Assembly: GCF_014203015.1 (NCBI RefSeq) | Contig: NZ_JACHIB010000004.1 | Span: 155,454 to 219,453, forward strand | From: Castellaniella defragrans | GTDB taxonomy: Bacteria > Pseudomonadota > Gammaproteobacteria > Burkholderiales > Burkholderiaceae_B | Direction of reading: 5' to 3' | Length of the DNA stretch: 64,000 nt | Part shown: piece by piece, positions 24,026 to 32,088 of the stretch | Position numbering within the stretch: position 1 is the first letter of the stretch | Layout of the letters: each line of letters begins with the position of its first letter | Program-made: the position numbers and the translations under genes | Notes under the pieces: model-generated | Database searches by the model: none | Told to the model about the DNA's origin: nothing | Seen by the model: only the letters and a program-made list of their open reading frames with translations

Positions 24026-24640
24026 ATGAGCACCTCCGGCTTCAAGCAAACACCCCGTCCCGTCACCCTGGAAGGCCACGGCGTGCGCCTGGTCCCGCTG
24101 GCCCCGGAACACGCCGCCGGCCTGCGCGCCGCCGCCGCCGACGGCGCGCTCTGGAACCTGCGCGTCACCTCGGTCCCCGAGCCCGACCAGACCGAGGCCT
24201 ACATCGCCCAGGCCCTGCGGGGCCGGGACGAGGGCCACATGCTGCCCTTCGCCGTCACCGACGCCGCCGGCGGCGCCCTGCTGGGCACCACGCGCTATCA
24301 CGACATCGTGCCGGCGGTCGCGCGGCTGGAGATCGGCTACACCTGGTACGGCCGCTCGCATCAGCGCACCCATGTCAACACCGCCTGCAAGCTGCTGCTG
24401 CTCGAACACGCCTTCGAGTCCCTGGGTGCCGCCGTGGTGGGCTGGCGCACCGACAACTACAACCACGCCTCCCAGCGCGCCATCGAGCGCCTGGGCGCGC
24501 ACCGCGACGGCGTGATCCGCCACCACGCGCCGCGCCGCGACGGCACCGTGCGCGACACCGTCATGTACAGCCTGCTGGCGGGCGAATGGCCCGAGGTCCG
24601 CGCCCACCTGCTCTACCAGCTGCGCCGCCCGCGCGCCTGA
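24026..24640 (+). CDS. GNAT family N-acetyltransferase (RimJ/RimL-like)
   Basis: 204 residues with the GNAT fold. It has LEGHGVRLVPLAPEHAAGL at the start, an acceptor strand LLGTTRYHDI, a core motif VARLEIGYTWYGRSHQRTHVN and the C-terminal NHASQRAIERLGAHRDG typical of ribosomal-protein or small-molecule acetyltransferases. It sits between moxR and the VWA gene on the same strand, so it may act in the same process or simply share the transcript. The substrate is unknown. Confidence 0.85.
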   Translation: MSTSGFKQTPRPVTLEGHGVRLVPLAPEHAAGLRAAAADGALWNLRVTSVPEPDQTEAYIAQALRGRDEGHMLPFAVTDAAGGALLGTTRYHDIVPAVARLEIGYTWYGRSHQRTHVNTACKLLLLEHAFESLGAAVVGWRTDNYNHASQRAIERLGAHRDGVIRHHAPRRDGTVRDTVMYSLLAGEWPEVRAHLLYQLRRPRA

Positions 24641-24700
24641 ACCCACGCCCGCACGCCTGAATCCCCTTCCCGCCGAACGTCCATTCCCCTCTTCCTGGCC

Positions 24701-25870
24701 ATGCTGACCGATTTCTTCACCCAGTTGCGCGCCGCCGGCATCCCGGTCTCCATCCGGGAATACCTGAGCCTGCTGGAGCTGCTGTGCAGCCCCGCCGCGC
24801 CCGCCAGCACGGAAGAGTTCTACCACCTGGCGCGCCTGGCGCTGGTCAAGGACGAGACCCGCTACGACCGCTACGACCGCGTCTTCGCCGCCTTCATCGG
24901 CCGCCTCCAGGCGCGCGCCGGCGGCCCCGACGTGCCGCCGGACTGGCTCGTGCAGACCTTCCGCAAGCAGCTCAGCGACGAGGAAAAGGCGGCCCTGGAA
25001 AGGCACGGCTGGGACCGGCTGATGGAGATGTTCCGCGAACGCCTGGCCGAACAGAAGGAACGCCACGCGGGCGGCAGCAAATGGATCGGCACCGGGGGCT
25101 CGTCGCCCTTCGGCCACGGCGGCTATCACCCCGAAGGCATCCGCATCGGCGGCCCCTCGGCCGGCAACCGCACCGCCGTCAAGGTCTGGGAACGGCGCGA
25201 CTACCGCGACTACGACGACCAGCAGACCCTGGGCACGCGCAACTTCAAGATGGCGCTGCGGCGCCTGCGGCGCTTCGCCCGCCAGGGCGCGGCGCTGGAG
25301 CTGGACATGCCCGGCACCATCCGCGGCACCGCCGAGCAGGCCGGGATGCTGGACCTGCACTGGGTGCCCGAGCGCCACAACGCGGTCAAGGTCCTGATGC
25401 TGCTGGACGTGGGCGGCAGCATGGACGACCACGTCGCCCGCATCGAATCGCTGTTCTCCGCCGCGCGCAGCGAATTCCGCCACCTGGAAGTCTATTACTT
25501 CCACAACTGCCCCTACGAATCCGTCTGGCGCCACAACAGCCGGCGCCACGGCGAGCGCATCGAGACCTGGGACCTGCTGCGCACCTACGGCGAGGACTGG
25601 CGCCTGATCCTGGTGGGCGACGCGTCCATGAGCCCCTACGAGCTGCTGTACCCCGGCGGCTCGATCGAGCACCACAACGAGGAGGCCGGCGCCGCCTGGC
25701 TGCAGCGCATCCTGGCGCACTGGCCGCATGCCGTCTGGCTGAACCCGGAGCCGTCCGGGTCCTGGCAGTACCGCCAGTCCATCGCCCTGGTCAAGGAACT
25801 GATGCACGAGCGCATGTTCGGCATGACGATGGACGGCCTGGAGCAGGCCATGCGGCTGCTGTCGAAGTGA
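24701..25870 (+). CDS. VWA domain protein, CoxE-like
   Basis: 389 residues. The N-terminal region (FFTQLRAAGIPVSIREYLSL) and C-terminal VWA domain match the CoxE-like family that pairs with MoxR ATPases. The MIDAS motif reads DVGGSMD, a DxGxS variant usual in this family. A central Gly-rich segment (GTGGSSPFGHGGYHPEG) links the domains. In carbon-monoxide dehydrogenase systems the ATPase and CoxE finish the metal site. Here no target enzyme is adjacent, so the client is unknown. Confidence 0.88.
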   Translation: MLTDFFTQLRAAGIPVSIREYLSLLELLCSPAAPASTEEFYHLARLALVKDETRYDRYDRVFAAFIGRLQARAGGPDVPPDWLVQTFRKQLSDEEKAALERHGWDRLMEMFRERLAEQKERHAGGSKWIGTGGSSPFGHGGYHPEGIRIGGPSAGNRTAVKVWERRDYRDYDDQQTLGTRNFKMALRRLRRFARQGAALELDMPGTIRGTAEQAGMLDLHWVPERHNAVKVLMLLDVGGSMDDHVARIESLFSAARSEFRHLEVYYFHNCPYESVWRHNSRRHGERIETWDLLRTYGEDWRLILVGDASMSPYELLYPGGSIEHHNEEAGAAWLQRILAHWPHAVWLNPEPSGSWQYRQSIALVKELMHERMFGMTMDGLEQAMRLLSK

Positions 25871-25873
25871 ACC

Positions 25874-25912
25874 GGGGCGGGCGCAGCCCCGCCCGCGACG
25901 CGCGCCCGCCCC
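25874..25912. other. GC-rich hairpin between convergent genes
   Basis: GGGGCGGGCG (25874-25883) pairs with CGCCCGCCCC (25903-25912). It lies in the 57-bp gap between the convergent VWA and BKACE genes. It has no T-run, so it would be a barrier or Rho-assisted end for either transcript rather than a canonical terminator. Confidence 0.4.
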
Positions 25913-25927
25913 GATCGAAAACCCCGG

Positions 25928-26860
25928 TCAGAAGCCGACCTGGTCGCCGCCCTTGAGGTGCAGGATGGCGCGGGCCTCGTCGGGCGTGGCCACTTCCAGG
26001 TTCAGCGCCTCCAGGATGATGCGGATCCGGCGGACCTGCTCGGCATTGGACGAGGCCAGCCGCCCCGGCTCGATCCACAGGGAATCCTCCAGGCCGACGC
26101 GCACGTTCGCGCCCATCGCCGCCCCCATGGTGGCGAGCGGAATCTGGTTGCGCCCCGCGCCCAGGATGGACCACTGGTAGTCCTCGCCGAACAGGCGGTC
26201 GGCCGTGCGGCGCATGTGCATCAGGTCCTCGGGGTTCGGGCCGATGCCGCCCAGGATGCCGAACACCGACTGGATGAACGGGGGGCTCTGCACCAGCCCG
26301 CGATCCATGAAGTGCGCCAGGTTGTACAGGTGGCTGATGTCGTAGCACTCGAACTCGAAGCGCGTGCCGTTCTCGCCGCCCCTGCGCAGGATCGTCTCGA
26401 TGTCCTGGTAGGTGTTCTTGAAGATCAGGTCGCGGCTGTTTTCCAGGTATTCGCGCTCCCAGTCGTGCTGGAATTCCTTGAACCGGTTCAGCATCGGAAA
26501 CAGCCCGAAGTTCATCGAACCCATGTTCAGCGACGCGACTTCCGGCTTGAAGGCCATCGCCGGACGCATGCGGTCCTCGACCGTCATGGTCGGGCTGCCG
26601 CCGGTGGTGATGTTGATGACGGCATCGGTGGCCGCCTTGATCCGCTCCAGGAAGGGGCGGAAGTACGCCGGATCCTGGGTCGGGCGGCCGTCCTTCGGGT
26701 CGCGCGCATGCAGGTGCAGGATGGCGGCGCCCGCCTCGGCGGCGGCGATGCCCGCCTGCGCGATCTCGTCGGCCGTGACCGGCAGGTGCGGCGACATGCT
26801 GGGCGTATGGATGGCGCCGGTGACGGCGCAGGTGATGATCACTTTCTTCTTGCTGGCCAT
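25928..26860 (-). CDS. BKACE family beta-keto acid cleavage enzyme (DUF849)
   Basis: A 310-residue TIM-barrel enzyme that condenses a beta-keto acid with acetyl-CoA and releases acetoacetate and a new CoA ester. Zinc ligands are visible as His49 and His51 in ILHLHARDP and a Glu in VGLEDSLW. The opening VIITCAVTGAIHTPSMSPHLP is typical of the family. The true keto acid varies widely between subfamilies (aminohexanoate, dehydrocarnitine and others). It is the last gene of the minus-strand island, next to a 3-hydroxyacyl-CoA-dehydrogenase-like enzyme that could supply the keto group. Confidence 0.93.
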   Translation of the reverse strand: MASKKKVIITCAVTGAIHTPSMSPHLPVTADEIAQAGIAAAEAGAAILHLHARDPKDGRPTQDPAYFRPFLERIKAATDAVINITTGGSPTMTVEDRMRPAMAFKPEVASLNMGSMNFGLFPMLNRFKEFQHDWEREYLENSRDLIFKNTYQDIETILRRGGENGTRFEFECYDISHLYNLAHFMDRGLVQSPPFIQSVFGILGGIGPNPEDLMHMRRTADRLFGEDYQWSILGAGRNQIPLATMGAAMGANVRVGLEDSLWIEPGRLASSNAEQVRRIRIILEALNLEVATPDEARAILHLKGGDQVGF

Positions 26861-26907
26861 GGTGATGTGCCTCCAGGGGATGGGCCGCCGGATCGTCTCG
26901 CGGCGGC

Positions 26908-26957
26908 GTGGAAATCGGTGGAAAACGGTGGAAACCGATGGGAATCGGCGGAAAGCC
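26908..26957. repeat. 10-bp tandem repeat upstream of the BKACE gene
   Basis: Five units of GTGGAAATCG type with a few substitutions fill most of the 99-bp gap between the dehydrogenase and BKACE. The period equals one helical turn. Confidence 0.7.
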
Positions 26958-26959
26958 GT

Positions 26960-27895
26960 TCAGGCGTCCCGCGCCGTCCGCCGCTTGTGCAGCGCGAGCT
27001 CCATCAGGCGCGCGTCGCGCCAGAGGCGCCGCGCCTCCAGCCCATCGGCCGGCAGCAGCCGGCGGCGCTGCGCTTCCAGGGTGTCGATCAGGGCTTCGGA
27101 CCACGGCCCGGTGTCCGTCTGCTCGCGCGCGATGGACTCGAACAGGCCGCCGTAGCGCCGGCAGTAGTCCCGGATGCCGGCGGGCGCGTTCAGGTCGATG
27201 GTCTCGAACGGCCCCATGAAGGACCAGCGCAGGCCCAGGCCGTCCTTGACAGTCGCATCCAGGTCCTCGGCATCGACGTAGCCGCCCTCCACCAGCCGGA
27301 AGGCTTCGCGCAGCAGGGCGCCCTGCAGGCGGTTGAGGATGAAGCCCTCGATTTCCCGCCGCACCCGCACGGGCTTCTGGCCGATGCCGGCCATCAGCCG
27401 CTGCGCGTCGTCCAGCGCCTGCGGGCTGGTCCAGGGCGCGCCGCACAGTTCCACCACCGGCACCAGATAGGGAGGATTGACCGGATGCGCCACCAGGCAG
27501 CGGGCGCGCCCCGCCAGTCCGCCGGTGAACCGCGAGGCGGCGATGCTGGAGCTGGAACTGGCCAGCACGGTGCCGGGGGCGGCCAGCGCGTCCATCCGGG
27601 CGAAGATCTCCTGCTTGACCTCCAGGCGCTCGGGCAGGTTTTCCTGCACGTACGCCGCATCCGCCAGCGCCTGCTCCAGCGCCGTTTCCCGACGGATGCG
27701 GGCCATCGCCCCGGCGGCATCGTCCAGCAGGCCCTTGTCCTGCAGCAGCTCCGCCAGCTCGGCGATCAGGCGCAGGGCGCGCGCCGAGGCCTGCGGATCG
27801 CCATCCCAGAGGCCGACCTCGCAGCCGCCCCGCGCAAAGACGATCGCCCAGGCCTGCCCGATGAGCCCCGCGCCCACCACCGCCACTTTCATCAT
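26960..27895 (-). CDS. 3-hydroxyacyl-CoA dehydrogenase-family NAD enzyme (lambda-crystallin/carnitine-dehydrogenase-like)
   Basis: 311 residues. NAD site VAVVGAGLIGQAWAIVFARGG, catalytic region SSSSSIAASRF followed by the His motif VAHPVNPPYLVPVVEL, and the C-terminal dimer domain (GFILNRLQGALLREAF). Family members oxidise 3-hydroxy acids or acyl-CoAs, including L-carnitine and L-gulonate. The ATG at 27895 has GAGGAG six bases upstream. Its neighbour is a BKACE enzyme, as in carnitine degradation, so this protein probably makes the beta-keto acid which BKACE cleaves. No thioesterase domain is fused, unlike many carnitine dehydrogenases. Confidence 0.85.
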   Translation of the reverse strand: MMKVAVVGAGLIGQAWAIVFARGGCEVGLWDGDPQASARALRLIAELAELLQDKGLLDDAAGAMARIRRETALEQALADAAYVQENLPERLEVKQEIFARMDALAAPGTVLASSSSSIAASRFTGGLAGRARCLVAHPVNPPYLVPVVELCGAPWTSPQALDDAQRLMAGIGQKPVRVRREIEGFILNRLQGALLREAFRLVEGGYVDAEDLDATVKDGLGLRWSFMGPFETIDLNAPAGIRDYCRRYGGLFESIAREQTDTGPWSEALIDTLEAQRRRLLPADGLEARRLWRDARLMELALHKRRTARDA

Positions 27896-27996
27896 GCTGT
27901 CTCCTCGATTCATCTGGCCGCCCCGCTTCCGCGGCGGCCCGCCCGGCCGGGCGCCGGCGGCGCGAAGGCCCGCCCGGCGCGCGCGGCCGTCCCGGC

Positions 27997-28779
27997 TCAG
28001 ACGAGCTGCTGGGTATGGCCGTCCACCACCAGCGTCTGGCCGCTGACGCCCGCCGCCGCCCCGCTGGCGGCGAACAGCGCCATGTTGGCGATGTCGCGCG
28101 CCGTGACCATGCGGCCCAGGGAAGCCTGGTTCTCATACCGGGCGGCGATCTCCTCCACCGGCCGGCCCAGGATCTTCGCCTTGGCTTCGATCACCGCCCG
28201 GATGCGGGGGCCTTCGACCGCCCCGGGCAGGATGGCGTTGACGCGGATGCCGTCCTTGCCCAGTTCGATCGCCAGCGTCTTGGTGAAGCCCACCACGGCC
28301 CATTTGGAGGCCGCGTAGGCCGACCGGCCGGCGAAGCCGAGGTGGCCGGCCGCCGACGACAGATTGAGGATGACGCCGGCCGGGGACTGGCGCAGCAGGG
28401 GGATGGCCCGCCGCGCGCACAGGAACTGCCCGGTGATGTTCACCGCGAGCGTCCGGTCCCAGTCGGCACGGCTGATCGTCTCGACCGCGCCGGTGGGGCC
28501 GGCGATGCCGGCATTGTTGACGAGCACGTCGAGCCCGCCCAGGAACGCCCGGCCGGCGTCGAACAGCGCGGCCACGCTGTCCTCGTCGGACACGTCGGCC
28601 ACGACCGTGCCCGCCGCCGGCAGCTCCCGGCGCACGGCCGCCAGCGCGGCCTCGTCCACGTCGCAGAGGAAGACCCGCGCGCCCTCCGCGGCGAAGACCC
28701 GCGCCATTTCCAGCCCCAGGCCGCTGGCGCCCGCCGTGATCAGGACCTTTTTGTCCTTCATGCTGATGTTCTCGAACAT
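27997..28779 (-). CDS. Short-chain dehydrogenase/reductase (SDR)
   Basis: 260 residues, classical SDR. Cofactor site TAGASGLGLEMARVF with an Asp after strand 2 (LCDVDE), favouring NAD. NNAG at VLVNNAGIAGP, and the active site Ser with SAYAASKWAVVG giving Tyr-x3-Lys. It starts at 28779 (AAGGAA upstream); an ATG six codons later is an alternative. It is one of four SDRs in this island and is flanked by a GMC oxidoreductase and the hydroxyacid dehydrogenase. The substrate is unknown. Confidence 0.88.
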   Translation of the reverse strand: MFENISMKDKKVLITAGASGLGLEMARVFAAEGARVFLCDVDEAALAAVRRELPAAGTVVADVSDEDSVAALFDAGRAFLGGLDVLVNNAGIAGPTGAVETISRADWDRTLAVNITGQFLCARRAIPLLRQSPAGVILNLSSAAGHLGFAGRSAYAASKWAVVGFTKTLAIELGKDGIRVNAILPGAVEGPRIRAVIEAKAKILGRPVEEIAARYENQASLGRMVTARDIANMALFAASGAAAGVSGQTLVVDGHTQQLV

Positions 28780-28853
28780 GGCATTCCTTGAAAAAGAGTG
28801 GATGTCCGCCCGCCGGACGAACCCCGCTGGGGCGCCCGGCGGACGGGGAAGCG

Positions 28854-30458
28854 TCACCCGGCGCCGTCCGCCAGGATCAGGTCGGCGCCCTTCTCGGCCA
28901 CCATCATGACGGCGGCCTGCGTGTTGCCCGACACCATGGCCGGGATCACGGAGGCGTCCACCACCCGCAGGCCCGCGATCCCATGGACGCGCAGGCGCGG
29001 ATCGACGACCGCCGATGCGTCCGCGCCCATGCGGCAGGTGCCGATCGGGTGATAGATCGTCTGGCCGTTCTCCCGGGCGAACCGCAGCCACTGCGCGCGC
29101 GTCCGCGTCGCCGTGCCCGGGCTGATTTCCCGCTCCACGTAGCGCGCCATGGCCGGCTGGCCCATGATGCGGCGCGCCAGGCGCATTCCGCCGATCAGGC
29201 TTTCCTGGTCTTCCTCGGCATCCAGGAAGTTGGGCCGGATGTCCGGGCCCGAGAACGGGTCCGCGCTGCGCGCATGGATGCTGCCGGCCGAGCGCGGCCG
29301 CAGCTGGGCCACGCCCAGGGTCATGCCCGGCAGGCGGTCGAGCCTGCGCTCGGCCGCATTGGCATAGCTGGCATGCATGAAGAAGTACTGCACGTCGGGG
29401 GCGGGCAGTTCGGGCCGGCTCCTGGCGAAGCCGAACACCAGGCCGGTGCCGAGGGTCAGGATCCCGGTGCGGCGCGCGAAGTATTCGGACACCGCCAGGC
29501 CGAGGCGCCATCCCCGGGTCAGCTCATTGAGCGTGCGCGCGTCCTTCACGCGCCAGTTCATGCGCGTGCAGAAATGGTCGATGTAGTTTTCGCCCACGGC
29601 CGGCAGCGCATGGCGCGGCGGCACGCCGATCGATGCCAGCACGCGCGGGTCGCCGATGCCCGACAGCTCCAGGATCTGGGGCGACTGGACCGCGCCGGCC
29701 GCCAGGACGACCTCGGCCCGGGCCCGCACCCGCACGTCGGCGGCGCCCCGCCGGTACGTCACGCCGACGCAGCGCCGGCCGTTTTCGTCGAGATCGACGC
29801 GCAGCACGTGGGCGCCGGTGCGCACGCTCAGGTTCGGGCGGCGCCGGGCCCGGTTCAGGTAGCCGTCCACGACGCTCCAGCGCCGGCCGCGGTGCTGCAG
29901 GACCTGGTAGTAGCCGAAGCCTTCCTGGCTGGGGCCGTTGTAGTCCGGATTGAAGGGCTGGCCGGCCTGCGCGGCCGCGGCCAGCAGCGCGTCGGCGAGC
30001 GCATGCCGCTCCGCCACCTGGGTGAGGTGCATCGGTCCTTCGTGGCCGCGCGCCTCGCCGCCGCCGGCATACCGTTCCAGCTTGCGGAAATAGGGCTCGA
30101 CGTCACGCCAGCCCCAGCCGTCGGCGCCCAGCGACTGCCAGCGGTCGTAGTCGGCTGGCTGGCCGCGGACGTAGATCATGCCGTTGATGAGCGTCGAGCC
30201 GCCCAGGCCCTTGCCGCGCGGCACGGCGATGACCCGGTCCAGCGTATTGGGCTCGGGCGTGGTCTCGAAGCGCCAGTTGAAGCGGGGATCGACCAGCAGC
30301 CGGCTGAAGCCGGCCGGGATCGGGATCCAGAAGTCGCGGCCCTCGCCGCCGGCCTCCAGCAGCAGCACCGAGTGCCGGCCGCAGGCCGTCAGGCGGTCGG
30401 CCAGGATGCAGCCCGCGGCACCCGCCCCGACGATGACGTAGTCGAACTCCTCCTGCAT
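28854..30458 (-). CDS. GMC-family FAD oxidoreductase (choline dehydrogenase-like)
   Basis: 534 residues. FAD site YVIVGAGAAGCILADRL at the N-terminus, the GMC signature GKGLGGSTLINGMIYVRG, a substrate-domain VLAAGAVQSPQILELSGIG, and the C-terminal YHPIGTCRMG carrying the catalytic His. It is the soluble choline or alcohol dehydrogenase type, oxidising an alcohol to an aldehyde or acid. No signal peptide. It lies 19 bp after the SDH-like gene and is probably in the same transcript. Distinct from the triheme-linked GMC enzyme at 16186. Confidence 0.92.
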   Translation of the reverse strand: MQEEFDYVIVGAGAAGCILADRLTACGRHSVLLLEAGGEGRDFWIPIPAGFSRLLVDPRFNWRFETTPEPNTLDRVIAVPRGKGLGGSTLINGMIYVRGQPADYDRWQSLGADGWGWRDVEPYFRKLERYAGGGEARGHEGPMHLTQVAERHALADALLAAAAQAGQPFNPDYNGPSQEGFGYYQVLQHRGRRWSVVDGYLNRARRRPNLSVRTGAHVLRVDLDENGRRCVGVTYRRGAADVRVRARAEVVLAAGAVQSPQILELSGIGDPRVLASIGVPPRHALPAVGENYIDHFCTRMNWRVKDARTLNELTRGWRLGLAVSEYFARRTGILTLGTGLVFGFARSRPELPAPDVQYFFMHASYANAAERRLDRLPGMTLGVAQLRPRSAGSIHARSADPFSGPDIRPNFLDAEEDQESLIGGMRLARRIMGQPAMARYVEREISPGTATRTRAQWLRFARENGQTIYHPIGTCRMGADASAVVDPRLRVHGIAGLRVVDASVIPAMVSGNTQAAVMMVAEKGADLILADGAG

Positions 30459-30477
30459 GGCGGCCCGTCTCCGGTCG

Positions 30478-31260
30478 TCAAAGCATGAAACGGGCCATCA
30501 GCCGCACCTGCTCGTCGAGCATGTGGCGGCCGTAATGGATGGGGCAGCCCTGCTTGTGCGCCTCGGCCAGGAGCGGGGTCAGCTCGGGCTTCATGATGAT
30601 CTCGGCCACGACCGTCTCCGGCCGCAGCAGCTCCGCATCCAGCGGCAGGGGATCTTCCGCCCGCATGCCCAGGGTGGTCGCATTGACGACCATGTCGCAT
30701 TCCCGGGGGTCGGCCGTGCCCGCCCGGACGTCGGCGTGCGGAAAGGCCTGCCGCAGGCGCTGGACGATGGCCTGCGCCTTGGCGAGCGTCCGGTTGGCGA
30801 TGACGAGCCGGGCGGCGCCGGCCTCGACCAGGGAAAAGGCGATGGCGCCCGCCGCGCCGCCCGCCCCCAGCAGCAGCAGCCGCTTGCCCGCCGGATCGTG
30901 TCCCTGCGTACGCAGGCCCTGGACGAAGCCGGCCCCGTCGAACATGTCGCCGGCCAGGCGGCCGTCGGCCTCGCGGCGCACGGTGTTGACGGAGCCCGTG
31001 GCGCGCGCCGCCGGGCCCAGTTCGTCGCACAGCGCCGCCACCTGGATCTTGTGCGGCACCGTCACGATGAAGCCGCCCAGGTTCTTCATGCGGCGAAAGC
31101 CGGCGATCACCTCCGCCAGGCCTTCGGCCGGCACGTGCACCGGCACCAGGACGGCGTCCAGGTCCTGGCTCTGGAAATAGGCGTTGAGCACCTGCGGCGT
31201 GCGCACCTGCGCGATCGGATCGGCGATGATGGCGAACAGTCTGGTGTTTCCGGTAATCAT
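30478..31260 (-). CDS. Shikimate dehydrogenase-like NAD(P) oxidoreductase
   Basis: 260 residues with the AroE fold. The catalytic pair is present: Lys in TVPHK and Asp in GDMFDGAGF. The dinucleotide site is LLLGAGGAAGAIAFSLVEAG, and NATTLGM is conserved. However, the N-terminal pocket that holds the substrate carboxylate, normally HSxSP, reads AQVRTP, so both binding serines are missing. It is therefore probably a paralogue acting on another hydroxy acid or cyclic polyol rather than the biosynthetic enzyme. This fits its position in a catabolic cluster. Confidence 0.85.
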   Translation of the reverse strand: MITGNTRLFAIIADPIAQVRTPQVLNAYFQSQDLDAVLVPVHVPAEGLAEVIAGFRRMKNLGGFIVTVPHKIQVAALCDELGPAARATGSVNTVRREADGRLAGDMFDGAGFVQGLRTQGHDPAGKRLLLLGAGGAAGAIAFSLVEAGAARLVIANRTLAKAQAIVQRLRQAFPHADVRAGTADPRECDMVVNATTLGMRAEDPLPLDAELLRPETVVAEIIMKPELTPLLAEAHKQGCPIHYGRHMLDEQVRLMARFML

Positions 31261-31323
31261 GTGTCTCCCCTGTTGATCGGGCGGCCGCTCCGGCCGCTGC
31301 GTCCCGCGGGACGCCGACAGGTT

Positions 31324-32088
31324 TCAGGTCATCAGCCAGCCGCCCGCCACGTCGACGACCTGGCCGGTCACGAAGGCGGCCTCGTGGGAGGTCAGGAAGG
31401 CGCACACGTCGGCGACCTCGCCGGGCGTGCCCAGCCGGCGCAGGGCGGTCTCGCGGATGACCGCCTGGTTGGCGTCATCGGCGACGGTCGCCAGCAAGGG
31501 GGTGCTGATCCGCCCCGGCGCCAGCGCGTTGACGGTGATGCCATGCGGCCCCAGTTCCTCGGCGACGTGCCGCGTGAAACCGATGAGCGCCGCCTTGGTG
31601 GCGCTGTAGTGCACCCCGACGATGCGGCTGATCGCGGCCTTGCCGGCCACCGAGGACATGGACACGATGCGGCCGAACCCGCGCCCGATCATCCCGGGCG
31701 CCAGCAGTTTCGTGAGATAGAAGGCGCTGCTGAGGTTGACGCCCACCACCCGGTCCCATTCGGCGGGGTCCATCGCCTGCACGGCCGACGGCGCGCCGTC
31801 GTGCTTGGGGGAAATCCCCGCGTTGTTGACCAGGGTATCGACCTCGCCCAGTTCGGCGCGGATCCGGTCCACGGCCTGGGCGCAGGCGGCATACCGGCCG
31901 ACGTCGGCGGCGGCGAAGGCCACCGCATGCCCCTGCCGGCGCCAGGCCTGCGCCGCGGCCTGGCCGCGCGCCTCGTCCAGGTCGATCAGGCCGACGCGGG
32001 CCCCTTCGAGCAGATAGCGCTCGACTAGGGCGCTGCCGATCCCACCCAGGGCCCCCGTCACGATCACGACTCGTCCCTCATGCCGCAT
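31324..32088 (-). CDS. Short-chain dehydrogenase/reductase (SDR)
   Basis: 254 residues. VIVTGALGGIGSALVER, an Asp-containing end of strand 2 (LIDLDEARG, NAD preference), LVNNAGIS, SMSSVAGKAA, and the HYSATKAAL active-site Tyr/Lys are all intact. The C-terminal VTGQVVDVAGGW closes the fold. It overlaps the MDR oxidoreductase gene by 11 bp, indicating translational coupling. The class resembles 3-oxoacyl-ACP-reductase-like catabolic SDRs, and the substrate is unknown. Confidence 0.9.
   Translation of the reverse strand: MRHEGRVVIVTGALGGIGSALVERYLLEGARVGLIDLDEARGQAAAQAWRRQGHAVAFAAADVGRYAACAQAVDRIRAELGEVDTLVNNAGISPKHDGAPSAVQAMDPAEWDRVVGVNLSSAFYLTKLLAPGMIGRGFGRIVSMSSVAGKAAISRIVGVHYSATKAALIGFTRHVAEELGPHGITVNALAPGRISTPLLATVADDANQAVIRETALRRLGTPGEVADVCAFLTSHEAAFVTGQVVDVAGGWLMT

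Noticed and set aside
25958-28318. Long plus-strand frame across the BKACE, dehydrogenase and SDR genes
   Set aside because: It is a shadow of three genes with intact catalytic motifs on the minus strand.
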